Shown one piece after another: positions 44,389 to 52,610 of a stretch of 64,000 nt of DNA (positions are counted from its first letter, which is position 1; every line of letters starts with the position of its first letter). The position numbers and the translations under genes are program-made. Origin of the DNA: Schleiferilactobacillus harbinensis DSM 16991 (GTDB taxonomy: Bacteria > Bacillota > Bacilli > Lactobacillales > Lactobacillaceae); assembly GCF_000425885.1 (NCBI RefSeq), contig NZ_AUEH01000001.1, forward strand, positions 186,001 through 250,000, given 5' to 3'. The notes beneath the pieces are model-generated. The model made no database searches. It was not told the origin of the DNA and saw only the letters and a program-made list of their open reading frames with translations.

Positions 44389-45184
44389 GAGCGGCCAGGA
44401 CTTGTTTGATCACTTGCAGGACCCCATAGTCATCGTTGGTGCCCGTGACGTAATCCGCGTACTGATAAATACCGGGGTTGGCGTTGCCGACCCGGTAGCT
44501 GTATTTCACCGTTTGCAGCATCTCCACGTCGTTGAAGGAGTCGCCAAAGGCCATCATTTGGTTTGCCTTGATCCCCAGCTCTTTGCCTAACATACGCATG
44601 CCCCGGCCCTTGTCGACGCCGAAGTTCATGATGTCGATCCAATCGTTGTCGCTGACCGCTACGGAGTAGCGATTGCCGAAAGCCGGACCGAAGACGTCCT
44701 TGTACTGCTTCTCACTGTCCAAATTAGGGAAGTAAATAGTAAACTTGTTGGCTTCCACATCCAAATGGCGGATATCGTCCACCAATTTAACATTGGCATA
44801 GAAAGTCTTGTACACCGGTACAAACCGCGCGTCTTCTTTCGGAATATACGCGGCATCCAGACCGCACACGATGGGCCGGCCATCGGTATCGTCCAGCACA
44901 TAGCCGACCATTTCCTGGTATTCCTTAACCGGGATCAGCGATTTGTAGATATTTTGGCCGTGGAGATAAATCGACCCGCCGTTATCGCAGATAAAGGCCA
45001 TTTTCCCTTTGCTGGCCGCAAAAAGCTTGCGCAGCGTATAGATGGGCCGACCGCTGGCAATGGCGAAGAGGATGCCGGCATCGGTCAGACGGTCGATATA
45101 AGATCCCATTTGCGGCGGCAGCTGCCCCTTTTCTGTCAATAATGTATGGTCCATGTCCGTGGCAATCAGCCGTATATCCTGCAT
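44375..45184 (-). CDS. Cof-type HAD family phosphatase
   Basis: 269 residues. HAD motif I ATDMDHTLLT with the nucleophilic Asp at the N-terminus, motif II ASGRP, motif III Lys in DKGRGMRMLG and motif IV AFGDSFNDVEML. The large C2 cap in the middle (about 85-190) marks a Cof/YkrA-type phosphatase acting on small phosphorylated metabolites such as sugar phosphates or flavin nucleotides. AAGGGAG before the ATG. Confidence 0.93.
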   Translation of the reverse strand: MQDIRLIATDMDHTLLTEKGQLPPQMGSYIDRLTDAGILFAIASGRPIYTLRKLFAASKGKMAFICDNGGSIYLHGQNIYKSLIPVKEYQEMVGYVLDDTDGRPIVCGLDAAYIPKEDARFVPVYKTFYANVKLVDDIRHLDVEANKFTIYFPNLDSEKQYKDVFGPAFGNRYSVAVSDNDWIDIMNFGVDKGRGMRMLGKELGIKANQMMAFGDSFNDVEMLQTVKYSYRVGNANPGIYQYADYVTGTNDDYGVLQVIKQVLAAQRRG

Positions 45185-45287
45185 GATGAACTCCCTTTCG
45201 TAATGTCTTTATCTGTCATGGTACCGATTACTCCCCTGGATTGCTAGTCCAAGGTGCGTAAGAGGACAAGTTTTATCCGTTGAAACA

Positions 45288-45322
45288 GAAAAAACGACTC
45301 TGCCTCTTCAGCAAAGTCGTTT
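45288..45322 (-). terminator. Terminator of the deoxynucleoside kinase gene
   Basis: AAACGACT/AGTCGTTT 8-bp stem (45292-45299 with 45315-45322); the minus strand ends in TTTTTT. Located 14 nt after the gene's stop. Confidence 0.88.
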
Positions 45323-45335
45323 CCTGCCAGCCTGC

Positions 45336-46040
45336 CTAAGCCGTGGCGTTCATGTCGCCTCGGACTGCATGCAGTTTGCTGGTGATCTGCTCCATCACCG
45401 CCGCCCGATCAGCGGGATTGCTGACAAAATCATAGCGATCACCGTCGATCTGCATCTTCGGACTCTTGTCGTAGTTGGCATACCAGGTTTGGTAATACTG
45501 AATCAGCGTCTGGTAATAGTCCGTCAGGGACGGATCGGTCGTAATCTGTTCATACGGCCGCCCACGCTTGGTGATTCGCTCTACCATCGTTTCGTAGCTG
45601 ACGTGAATGTCGATGAGCAGATCCGGGGCCTTCTTAGGCAGACCCTTGAGTTCTTCCATCATATTATTTAAGAGATCCTTGTAGATCAGGTACTCTTCCT
45701 CAGTGGCGTTGCCGTTGTCCGTATTCATCTTCATGAAAATAGCGTCTTCATAGATTGACCGATCCAAGACATTGTTGTCGTCGGTCAAGGCTGCCTTGAT
45801 CGAATGGAAGCGCGTATTCAGGAAGTAGATCTGCAGCAAAAACGCATAGGGATTGCGGGCCTCCAAATCACCTGCCGCCCGTTTCTCTTCGGCGATTTTA
45901 TTACCTTTGTAAAACAACGGCAGTACGGGATTATTATCCACACTCTCATAGAACGGTTGCGTACCCAATCGATCGGCGACGATCTGGGTCAACGAACTCT
46001 TCCCGCTGCCGATCACACCAGCCATAACTAACACTGTCAC
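45336..46040 (-). CDS. Deoxynucleoside kinase (dAK/dGK family)
   Basis: Phosphorylates salvaged deoxynucleosides. 234 residues. P-loop MAGVIGSGKSSLT at the start, YESVDNNPVLPLFY substrate segment, the NVLDRSIYEDAIF motif (DRS) and the lid KRGRPYEQ. Lactobacilli usually have tandem dAK/dGK genes; here only one is present in the locus. GTG start with GAGGGGAAA upstream. Deoxyadenosine, deoxyguanosine or deoxycytidine specificity not resolved. Confidence 0.93.
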   Translation of the reverse strand: MTVLVMAGVIGSGKSSLTQIVADRLGTQPFYESVDNNPVLPLFYKGNKIAEEKRAAGDLEARNPYAFLLQIYFLNTRFHSIKAALTDDNNVLDRSIYEDAIFMKMNTDNGNATEEEYLIYKDLLNNMMEELKGLPKKAPDLLIDIHVSYETMVERITKRGRPYEQITTDPSLTDYYQTLIQYYQTWYANYDKSPKMQIDGDRYDFVSNPADRAAVMEQITSKLHAVRGDMNATA

Positions 46041-46136
46041 TGATTTCCCCTCTCTGCTCCGTAACGAACTTGCGCGGATGACCCGCGCGAACTTGTTCCA
46101 GTATACTGGCCGGCCAGAATCGGTGCAAGCAATTTG

Positions 46137-46982
46137 TCACAGAACGTCCAGTGCTTCCGGTTGCGTTGGTCCGGGGAAAGCGTGATCCAGCGCGGCCAGA
46201 TCCTGTTTCGTCAGTGTGATTTTTGCCGCAGCAATATTTGTCGCCACATGATCCGGATTCGTGGATTCTGGGATGGCAATGGTTTGCCCATCCCGGATCG
46301 CCCAAGCCAGCATGATTTGGAACGGTGTTGCCCCGTGAGCCTTGGCCACCGCTCGCAAGGTCTCCTTACCGGTAATCTTTTGCCGTGTCTGCCAATCATG
46401 GGCCAGAGGCGAATAGGCAATCAGCCGCACACCATGCTGCCGCTGCCAGGGCAGCAGGTCATATTCAATCCCCCGACTACCCAGGTGATACAAATCTTCG
46501 TTATACTGGACTTCAGATCCGCCGGGTACCCGGAACAATTCCTGCATGGCGGCGGCATCGAAGTTTGACACCCCATATTGTTTGATCAGCCCTTGGCGTT
46601 GCAAATCTTGCAAAGTCTTGATCGTCTCAGCAAGGGGTACCTGACCGGGCCAATGGAGCAAGTAGAGATCTAAGTAATCAGTATTCAGCCGGCGCAGCGA
46701 GCCTTCCAGTGCTCTGGGCAGGTCGCGGGCCGAAGCATGCCACGGATAGAATTTCGAGATGAGAAAGACCTTGTCCCGGTCCACACCAGCCATCCCCCGG
46801 CCAACGACCGTTTCGGACGCCCCATCACCGTACATCTCCGCGGTGTCCAGAACGTTAACCCCGTGATCCAGAGCAAAGCGTACGGTTTGAGCGTTATGGT
46901 CCGCCGCCTCCGGGTCATCGCCGATGTGCCAGGATCCCAGACCGATGGGAAATAATGGTGGCGTAAACTTGGCATCTTGCAT
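46137..46982 (-). CDS. Aldo/keto reductase
   Basis: 281 residues, (beta/alpha)8 barrel NAD(P)H-dependent oxidoreductase. The catalytic tetrad is visible: Asp46 and Tyr51 in DTAEMYGDG, Lys77 in LISKFYPW, His110 in YLLHWPG; the cofactor region is AIPESTNPDHVATN. GAGGT lies 8 nt before the ATG. Nine nt after the upstream NUDIX gene, hence one operon. Physiological substrate unknown. Confidence 0.95.
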   Translation of the reverse strand: MQDAKFTPPLFPIGLGSWHIGDDPEAADHNAQTVRFALDHGVNVLDTAEMYGDGASETVVGRGMAGVDRDKVFLISKFYPWHASARDLPRALEGSLRRLNTDYLDLYLLHWPGQVPLAETIKTLQDLQRQGLIKQYGVSNFDAAAMQELFRVPGGSEVQYNEDLYHLGSRGIEYDLLPWQRQHGVRLIAYSPLAHDWQTRQKITGKETLRAVAKAHGATPFQIMLAWAIRDGQTIAIPESTNPDHVATNIAAAKITLTKQDLAALDHAFPGPTQPEALDVL

Positions 46983-46991
46983 GTCACAACC

Positions 46992-47549
46992 TCATTTCTG
47001 AATAAAGCTTAAGTAATAAGTGACCGCCGCCACCGCCTGGCCGGCATGGATCGTACCGTTCTTGACGGCTTCGACGATATCGGCAAAAGGCACCAGCTTG
47101 GAGTTCACGAATTCATCGTGGTCAAAGTGCTGCTGACCGCGTTCGGCGGGGTCAATAATGCCCCAGGCCAACGTATTGGTCTCACTGCTGAAGCCCTCGC
47201 TGGTACTGACCTGAGTCATCGCTTGGGGTTGGGTCAGCGTATAGCCGGTCTCTTCCTTGGTCTCCCGCACGGCTGCTTGCAGCGGCGTTTCACCCGGATC
47301 AAGCAGCCCCGCCGGCAAGGAGTAACTTTCCGCGTTGATCCCGGCCCGGTACTCCACATTCAGCAAAGCCTGCTGCCGGTCTGGGGTCGGGGCCAGAATG
47401 ACCACCGCCGGAATATGGGTCACGACGTCCCGTTCCACCGTCAATCCGTCCGGTGTCTGAATCTGCCTCTGGCTGACGGAGAAAATACGGCCCTTAAATA
47501 CAGACTTTTCACTGAGAATCTTGCCCTGATTGGTTAATTGCGGTAACAC
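46992..47549 (-). CDS. ADP-ribose pyrophosphatase-type NUDIX hydrolase
   Basis: 185 residues. NUDIX box GLLDPGETPLQAAVRETKEE followed by TGY. The N-terminal SVFKGRIFSVSQRQIQTPDG and the ILAPTP/NVEYRAGI strand order match ADP-ribose pyrophosphatases (NudF/YqkG). Hydrolyses ADP-ribose to AMP and ribose-5-phosphate. GTG start with AAAGGGTG upstream. First gene of an operon with the aldo/keto reductase. Confidence 0.92.
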   Translation of the reverse strand: MLPQLTNQGKILSEKSVFKGRIFSVSQRQIQTPDGLTVERDVVTHIPAVVILAPTPDRQQALLNVEYRAGINAESYSLPAGLLDPGETPLQAAVRETKEETGYTLTQPQAMTQVSTSEGFSSETNTLAWGIIDPAERGQQHFDHDEFVNSKLVPFADIVEAVKNGTIHAGQAVAAVTYYLSFIQK

Positions 47550-47710
47550 GCCACCACACCCTTTTCTGAAAAATACACCTAAACATTAGTTTACCACGGA
47601 TTGGCCACCGCCATCGCCCGAAAAAAGTCGCCCGCCGACCCCGCAAGCGGGTACAATAGAGGTAACTGCCAGACGCTCGCGCCTGGCATATTCTAGGAAG
47701 GAGTTTTGTC

Positions 47711-49189
47711 ATGGCAGAAACAATTCTGCAGGCGTTCGAATGGTATTTGCCCAACGATGGTAAGCACTGGCAGCGTCTCGCCCACCAGGCAAAACAGATC
47801 AAAGCCATGGGCTTCACCGCTGTGTGGCTGCCCCCCGCCTCTAAATGTGCCGCCGGCATCGACGACGTGGGTTATGGCACCTACGACTTGTATGACCTCG
47901 GCGAATTTGATCAAAAAGGAACGGTGCGCACTAAATACGGTACGAAAGACGAGTATTTGGCCGCCATCAAAGCCCTCCACGAAGCCGGTTTGAAAGTCAT
48001 TCCCGACATCGTGGTGGATCACTTCATGGGTGCCGACGAGGCAGAAAATGTCAAGGCTAAGAGCTATTCCTTTGACGACCGGTTGAAGCCCACCGGCGAC
48101 ACTCAGGAAATCAAAGCCTGGACCAAGTTCACCTTCCCCGGCCGGCACGGCAAGTACAACGATTACGTGTGGACCTGGAAGAACTTCACCGGCATCGACT
48201 ACGATGGCCGCAGCAAGAATCACGCCATCTATAAGTTCCACACCAAAGAGTGGGAACCTAAGGTGGATTCCGAAAACGGCAACTATGACTATTTAATGGG
48301 TTGCGACTTGGATGTGAGCAATCCCGAAACTAAGGAACAGTTGGACAAATGGGGTAAATGGTTCCAGGAACAGACCCAGGCGGACGGTTATCGGCTGGAT
48401 GCGGTCAAGCATATCAAGTTCGATGCCTTCGTTGATTGGCTGCTCCACCGCCGGGCCGAACACGACAACCATCTTTTCGTGGTCGGCGAATACTGGTCCG
48501 ACGATATCAACGCCCTGAATAATTACTTGGACAACTCCGGCAATATCATCAGCCTGTTTGATGTGCCCCTGCACTTCAATTTGTACGAAGCCGCCACCAC
48601 CATGGGCAAGTACGATATGCGCCATATCTTTGACCATACCTTAGTCAAAGACCGGCCGGACTTCGCCGTCACCTTCGTGGACAACCATGACACCCAAGTC
48701 GGCCAGAGCTTGGAGTCTTGGGTTGACGGCTGGTTCAAGCTCCACGCCTATGCGCTGATTCTGCTGCGCAGTGCTGGTATCCCCACTGTCTTCTGGGGCG
48801 ACCTGTTTGGTATCCCGGCGAAGGATACCGCGCCGGTGGGCCAAGGGTTAGTCCGGATGCTGAAGATTCGCGAGTACCTCGCCTATGGCCGCATGGTGGA
48901 CTACTTAGACGACCCGAACATCATTGGCTGGACGCGGACTGGCGATTTTGACCACGACCTGTCCGGTTACGCGGTGATCATGACCAACCAGCAAGGCGGT
49001 GAAAAGAAAATGACTGTCTCCGCCGTCCATGCCGGCCAAACTTTCGTGGACATGCTGGGCAACAATGACGCCAAGGTCAAGTTGGACGAAAACGGCGTCG
49101 GCACCTTCCCAGTGAGTGACGGCCAAGTGTCTGTCTACGTGAACGAAGACGTTGTCGCTGGTCTGGAAGCCGAAGAGCAAATGAATTAA
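47711..49189 (+). CDS. Intracellular alpha-amylase (GH13)
   Basis: 492 residues of the cytoplasmic alpha-amylase (AmyS-type, GH13_5) group; no signal peptide (starts MAETILQAFEWYLPNDG). Catalytic residues: Asp230 in YRLDAVKH, Glu260 in VVGEYW, Asp327 in FVDNHDTQ; calcium-site segments such as DIVVDHFMGADEAE are present. Substrates must enter as maltodextrins or come from glycogen. AAGGAGTT precedes the ATG. It opposes the leading-strand orientation of its neighbours and ends at a bidirectional terminator. Confidence 0.96.
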   Translation: MAETILQAFEWYLPNDGKHWQRLAHQAKQIKAMGFTAVWLPPASKCAAGIDDVGYGTYDLYDLGEFDQKGTVRTKYGTKDEYLAAIKALHEAGLKVIPDIVVDHFMGADEAENVKAKSYSFDDRLKPTGDTQEIKAWTKFTFPGRHGKYNDYVWTWKNFTGIDYDGRSKNHAIYKFHTKEWEPKVDSENGNYDYLMGCDLDVSNPETKEQLDKWGKWFQEQTQADGYRLDAVKHIKFDAFVDWLLHRRAEHDNHLFVVGEYWSDDINALNNYLDNSGNIISLFDVPLHFNLYEAATTMGKYDMRHIFDHTLVKDRPDFAVTFVDNHDTQVGQSLESWVDGWFKLHAYALILLRSAGIPTVFWGDLFGIPAKDTAPVGQGLVRMLKIREYLAYGRMVDYLDDPNIIGWTRTGDFDHDLSGYAVIMTNQQGGEKKMTVSAVHAGQTFVDMLGNNDAKVKLDENGVGTFPVSDGQVSVYVNEDVVAGLEAEEQMN

Positions 49190-49192
49190 GCA

Positions 49193-49241
49193 CATTAAAA
49201 ATAAGGACTGTCCCCCACCGGGATAGCCCTTATTTTTAATG
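49193..49241. terminator. Bidirectional terminator between amylase and MFS genes
   Basis: 14-bp perfect stem: CATTAAAAATAAGG (49193-49206) with CCTTATTTTTAATG (49228-49241), AT-rich on both outer sides, between convergent genes. Confidence 0.92.
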
Positions 49242-50702
49242 CGCCTGATTTTGATCAATAACGGTATGCAATGGATCCCGCCAGTTGATCCACCAGACCA
49301 CAGCCAGCATGATCACGACGACCCAGAAGACGCCGTGCAGACTGGTCAGAATCACCTGATCCATCGCCAGCGTGGGCCGGACCCGGCTGCCCTTGGCGCT
49401 GATCACCCCATTGATTTGGGCAAAGGGAATATTCCCGCGGGTGAACCGGATCACCAGATTCAATACCGCGCCGTACACCCCAGTCATCACCGTCTGGCCC
49501 AGCGACCGGCCGAGGGTGAGCACACTTGTTGCTGACCCGACCATCGCGGCCGGCACCATATGCTGACTGAGGATCGTATTCATCGAAATGACGATGCCCA
49601 TGCCGGTGCCGTTGATCATGGCAATGACGTAGAACACCCACATCGGAAAATGCAGCCCGGCGAGCGTTAGACTGGCATAACTCAGCAGCAAGACGGTGAT
49701 GATCACCAGGCTGATCCGTTTCGGCACAAACCGCGCGATCAGCGGTCCGACAAAGAAAGACGACGTCAGCCACATCACGGAACTGGAAGTAACGACGAAG
49801 CCCGCCTCCGTCGCGCCGATCCGGTACAGGGATTGCAGCCAGATGGGGAAATACACTTGATAACCGATCAAAACCCCGCTGAGGATCATGGCCGTGGCGA
49901 TTTGAATGGCAAACGTCCGGTTAGCAAACATGGTCGGCGCAATCAGCGGATCACGCTGGCGCTTTTCTGTACGCCCGAAGAATACTAGGCTGACGGCCGC
50001 GATGACCAGCAGGAGACCGGCCAGCCAAGGGGCCCGCAGCAGGAATTGGATTCCCAGCAGTAAAGTGACCAAACCGCTGGTGAGCCAGAGGATGCCAGGC
50101 CAGTCGATGGTCAGCTGAACCGAGGCCGGCCGCTTCTCCCGATAGCCGACTTGAATCAAGAATGCCACCAGAATGCCCAGCGGTACATTGACGAAGAATA
50201 CCCAGTGCCAGGACAGCGTATCGACTAGAAAACCGCCGATCAGCGGCCCTACCAAAGCCGACAGCCCCCAGGCGGTGTTATTCAGCGCCAGGACCTTAGC
50301 CCGTTCGCTGAAGTCATAGTAATCGGCAATGATTGTGAACGTCAGCGGCATCACTGCCCCCGCGCCGATGCCCTGGATTCCCCGGGCGGCAATCAGCCAA
50401 CTGATACTGGGGGCCAGACCGGATAGAAAGGACCCGACCGTGAAGACCACCACGCCCCACTGGAAGATCCGCCGCCGGCCCCAGGCATCCGCCAGCTTGC
50501 CGTAAATCGGGGTCGTGATCGCCGTCGTCAGCAGATACGCACTCATGATCCAGCTCTGCATCGCCAGACCATGCAAGGCACTGATGATCGACGGCAAGGC
50601 GGTAGTGACGATGGTCACTTCCACACTGGTCATGAAGGTGGCAATAAAGACGGCGGTCATGACGATCCCCCGCCGGGCGGGTTTAACTTGCTTCTGGGAC
50701 AC
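49236..50702 (-). CDS. MFS multidrug exporter (DHA2, 14-TMS)
   Basis: 488 residues, 14 predicted helices. Motif A GKLADAWGRRRIF between helices 2 and 3, motif C-like ALVGPLIGGFLVD in helix 5 and RGIQGIGAGAVMPL. Proton-driven efflux of drugs or toxic compounds, substrate unknown. The start is GTG with no good ribosome-binding site (GAAAGCG only). A minus-strand TATAAT lies about 40 nt upstream, overlapping the region after the ABC operon terminator. Confidence 0.94.
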   Translation of the reverse strand: MSQKQVKPARRGIVMTAVFIATFMTSVEVTIVTTALPSIISALHGLAMQSWIMSAYLLTTAITTPIYGKLADAWGRRRIFQWGVVVFTVGSFLSGLAPSISWLIAARGIQGIGAGAVMPLTFTIIADYYDFSERAKVLALNNTAWGLSALVGPLIGGFLVDTLSWHWVFFVNVPLGILVAFLIQVGYREKRPASVQLTIDWPGILWLTSGLVTLLLGIQFLLRAPWLAGLLLVIAAVSLVFFGRTEKRQRDPLIAPTMFANRTFAIQIATAMILSGVLIGYQVYFPIWLQSLYRIGATEAGFVVTSSSVMWLTSSFFVGPLIARFVPKRISLVIITVLLLSYASLTLAGLHFPMWVFYVIAMINGTGMGIVISMNTILSQHMVPAAMVGSATSVLTLGRSLGQTVMTGVYGAVLNLVIRFTRGNIPFAQINGVISAKGSRVRPTLAMDQVILTSLHGVFWVVVIMLAVVWWINWRDPLHTVIDQNQAH

Positions 50703-50739
50703 AACACATCACGCTTTCTAAAAAATATGACTGGGGTCT

Positions 50740-50745
50740 ATTATA
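50740..50745 (-). promoter_or_regulatory. -10 box of the MFS gene
   Basis: Perfect TATAAT on the minus strand, 37 nt before the GTG start; the -35 region would overlap the preceding terminator and is poor. Confidence 0.45.
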
Positions 50746-50754
50746 CGCCAACGC

Positions 50755-50784
50755 AAAAAGCCGCCGACAGTCAGTCAGCGGCTT
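50755..50784 (-). terminator. Terminator of the three-gene ABC operon
   Basis: Minus strand AAGCCGC / GCGGCTT stem (50784-50778 with 50764-50758), 13-nt loop, followed by TTT; 18 nt after the last permease stop. Confidence 0.88.
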
Positions 50785-50801
50785 GATCAACACGGGATCG
50801 A

Positions 50802-52574
50802 TTAATTAAAATCTGCTTCACCCGGCAAGATGAAGTTAGCGTCTTTGAAACTGCGGCCCAATACCACCCAGCCGCCAGCCAGAATCACTGTCCCCACGAT
50901 GAGCACCGCCCACCAGGGCACGAAGGCGCCGAGCAGACCGGCGGCCAAGGCAATGATAAAGTCCAGCAGCGAGGCGGCCCATGTCGCCCCGGTATTCACT
51001 TGGCCGGTTTGGAAAACTTGGCTATACGGCGCTGTGCCGGACATAAACATCCCGTTGAGCAGGGTCATGAGCAACCCGACTCCGAGGGCCAGAATCGTAT
51101 TGCTCAATACATGCAGCGGCGGTAAAAAGATTAAGGTGATCAGACCTAAAACGAGAATCAACGGGACCGCCAAGCGTAGATACACGGTCCGGATGGCTTC
51201 CCGATAAAGCACCGATTTGTCAAAACGCGGCAGCGTCGCAAAGATCTTCATCGCTTCTGGATGCTGACTGAAGCGCAGGAAGTACACGGCGACGGGCAGT
51301 TCAGCGATGGCATAGACTTGCAAGAAACTCCACGTCCAGCTGCCCTGCAGCGTGGTCCAGAAATTGCGGTGGGTGCCGTCGGCCAGACCAAAAGGAATCA
51401 GCGCCAGCGGGATCATAATTACCAAACCACTGGCCAGTTGCGGATAGACTCGCATCTTGTAATCGGCGTTAGCCTGCATCATGCGCCAGCTCAGGGTGAA
51501 AAAGGTCCGCTGATCGCGGCTCCGTGGCACTAACTGGCGTACCAGCCGGAAGAACCACCCGGTGTGGGCTGGTTCGATACTTTCTTCATTGAGTTTGCTC
51601 AGGTTCGTGGTGAGCCGGCGCATCGCTGGGCCATAGGCGAAAAGACTGAGTATGAAGGCCGCCAGCATGAGCCCAGTCAGGATGCCGCCAGGGTTCGCCT
51701 GGCCGCTGGCCAACCACCCATTGGGACCAGCGAACCAGAATGGGTAAACGATGGCCATGTACCAGTGGAACCCGCTCGCCTTCACGACCGCCGCTACGGC
51801 TCCGCGGCTGCTGAGCTGCGTAATGATATTGACTACTTGGGGCAGGGCCACCGAAATGATCAGGATGGCGATCTGGATCATACTCAAGATGTTCTTCAAT
51901 CGCTCACCGTGAAAGAACCGCAGTATCACGGCATAGATGCCGATGGACAGGACATAATTGACCACCAGCAAAACGAGCGCGCTGACTAAGAATAGGATCC
52001 CGCCGAGCACCCCGAGTGAGTAAAACGAACCGACAATCGGAATTGCCATCAGAGCAGCAAACAGGGACAGGACGTACACCAGAATATGCGCGGTCTGCGC
52101 TGCAGACCTAGTCCTTTCGCCCACGCCGCGGGTGTCCAAGATCGCCACATCCCGGACATCCAGCAGGCTGCCGGAGAAAGCTTGAACCAGGACGGTCATG
52201 TACATCGTAGAATAATAGAGCAAAGCCGCCCCCAAAATCAGCACTGGATTGCCTGGCATAGCGACTATCACTGCCGTCAGTAATAGACTCACCAACGCGT
52301 AGATCCATAAGCCGCGAAGAAACGCATTCTTTCCCGCCCGCCGGCGGCCATTGGTCAGCGTCGTCATAAAGTTGGGGTCCACCGCGTCCATGTACAGTTT
52401 GTAACCCAGAATCAGCCGAAATTGCGGATAATTGATACCCAACCGGATCAGCAGTCCGCGGAAACGGTCAAAAACTTGCAGCCAGCGGGAATGAATGAAC
52501 AGATCCGCTGGGGTGTCTGGCAGCGGCGTATTGCCGCCGGCAGGATCCGGCTTTCTCTTGAACAGATTCATCAT
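50802..52574 (-). CDS. ABC exporter permease, copy 2
   Basis: About 590 residues, roughly 12 transmembrane helices, with a soluble N-terminal region (1-80). Along its whole length it parallels the permease encoded just upstream: SRWLQVFDRFRGLLIRLG, YPQFRLILGYKLYMDAVDP, NGRRRAGKNAF, VQAFSGSLLDVRDVAILDTRG and the C-terminal LPGEADFN. Start ATG 52574 is chosen because GGGGTGA precedes it as in its twin. Likely forms a heterodimeric membrane domain with copy 1. Confidence 0.9.
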   Translation of the reverse strand: MMNLFKRKPDPAGGNTPLPDTPADLFIHSRWLQVFDRFRGLLIRLGINYPQFRLILGYKLYMDAVDPNFMTTLTNGRRRAGKNAFLRGLWIYALVSLLLTAVIVAMPGNPVLILGAALLYYSTMYMTVLVQAFSGSLLDVRDVAILDTRGVGERTRSAAQTAHILVYVLSLFAALMAIPIVGSFYSLGVLGGILFLVSALVLLVVNYVLSIGIYAVILRFFHGERLKNILSMIQIAILIISVALPQVVNIITQLSSRGAVAAVVKASGFHWYMAIVYPFWFAGPNGWLASGQANPGGILTGLMLAAFILSLFAYGPAMRRLTTNLSKLNEESIEPAHTGWFFRLVRQLVPRSRDQRTFFTLSWRMMQANADYKMRVYPQLASGLVIMIPLALIPFGLADGTHRNFWTTLQGSWTWSFLQVYAIAELPVAVYFLRFSQHPEAMKIFATLPRFDKSVLYREAIRTVYLRLAVPLILVLGLITLIFLPPLHVLSNTILALGVGLLMTLLNGMFMSGTAPYSQVFQTGQVNTGATWAASLLDFIIALAAGLLGAFVPWWAVLIVGTVILAGGWVVLGRSFKDANFILPGEADFN

Positions 52575-52610
52575 CGTTGTCACCCCGCTTGAGATTTCTT
52601 TCTAGGAAGA

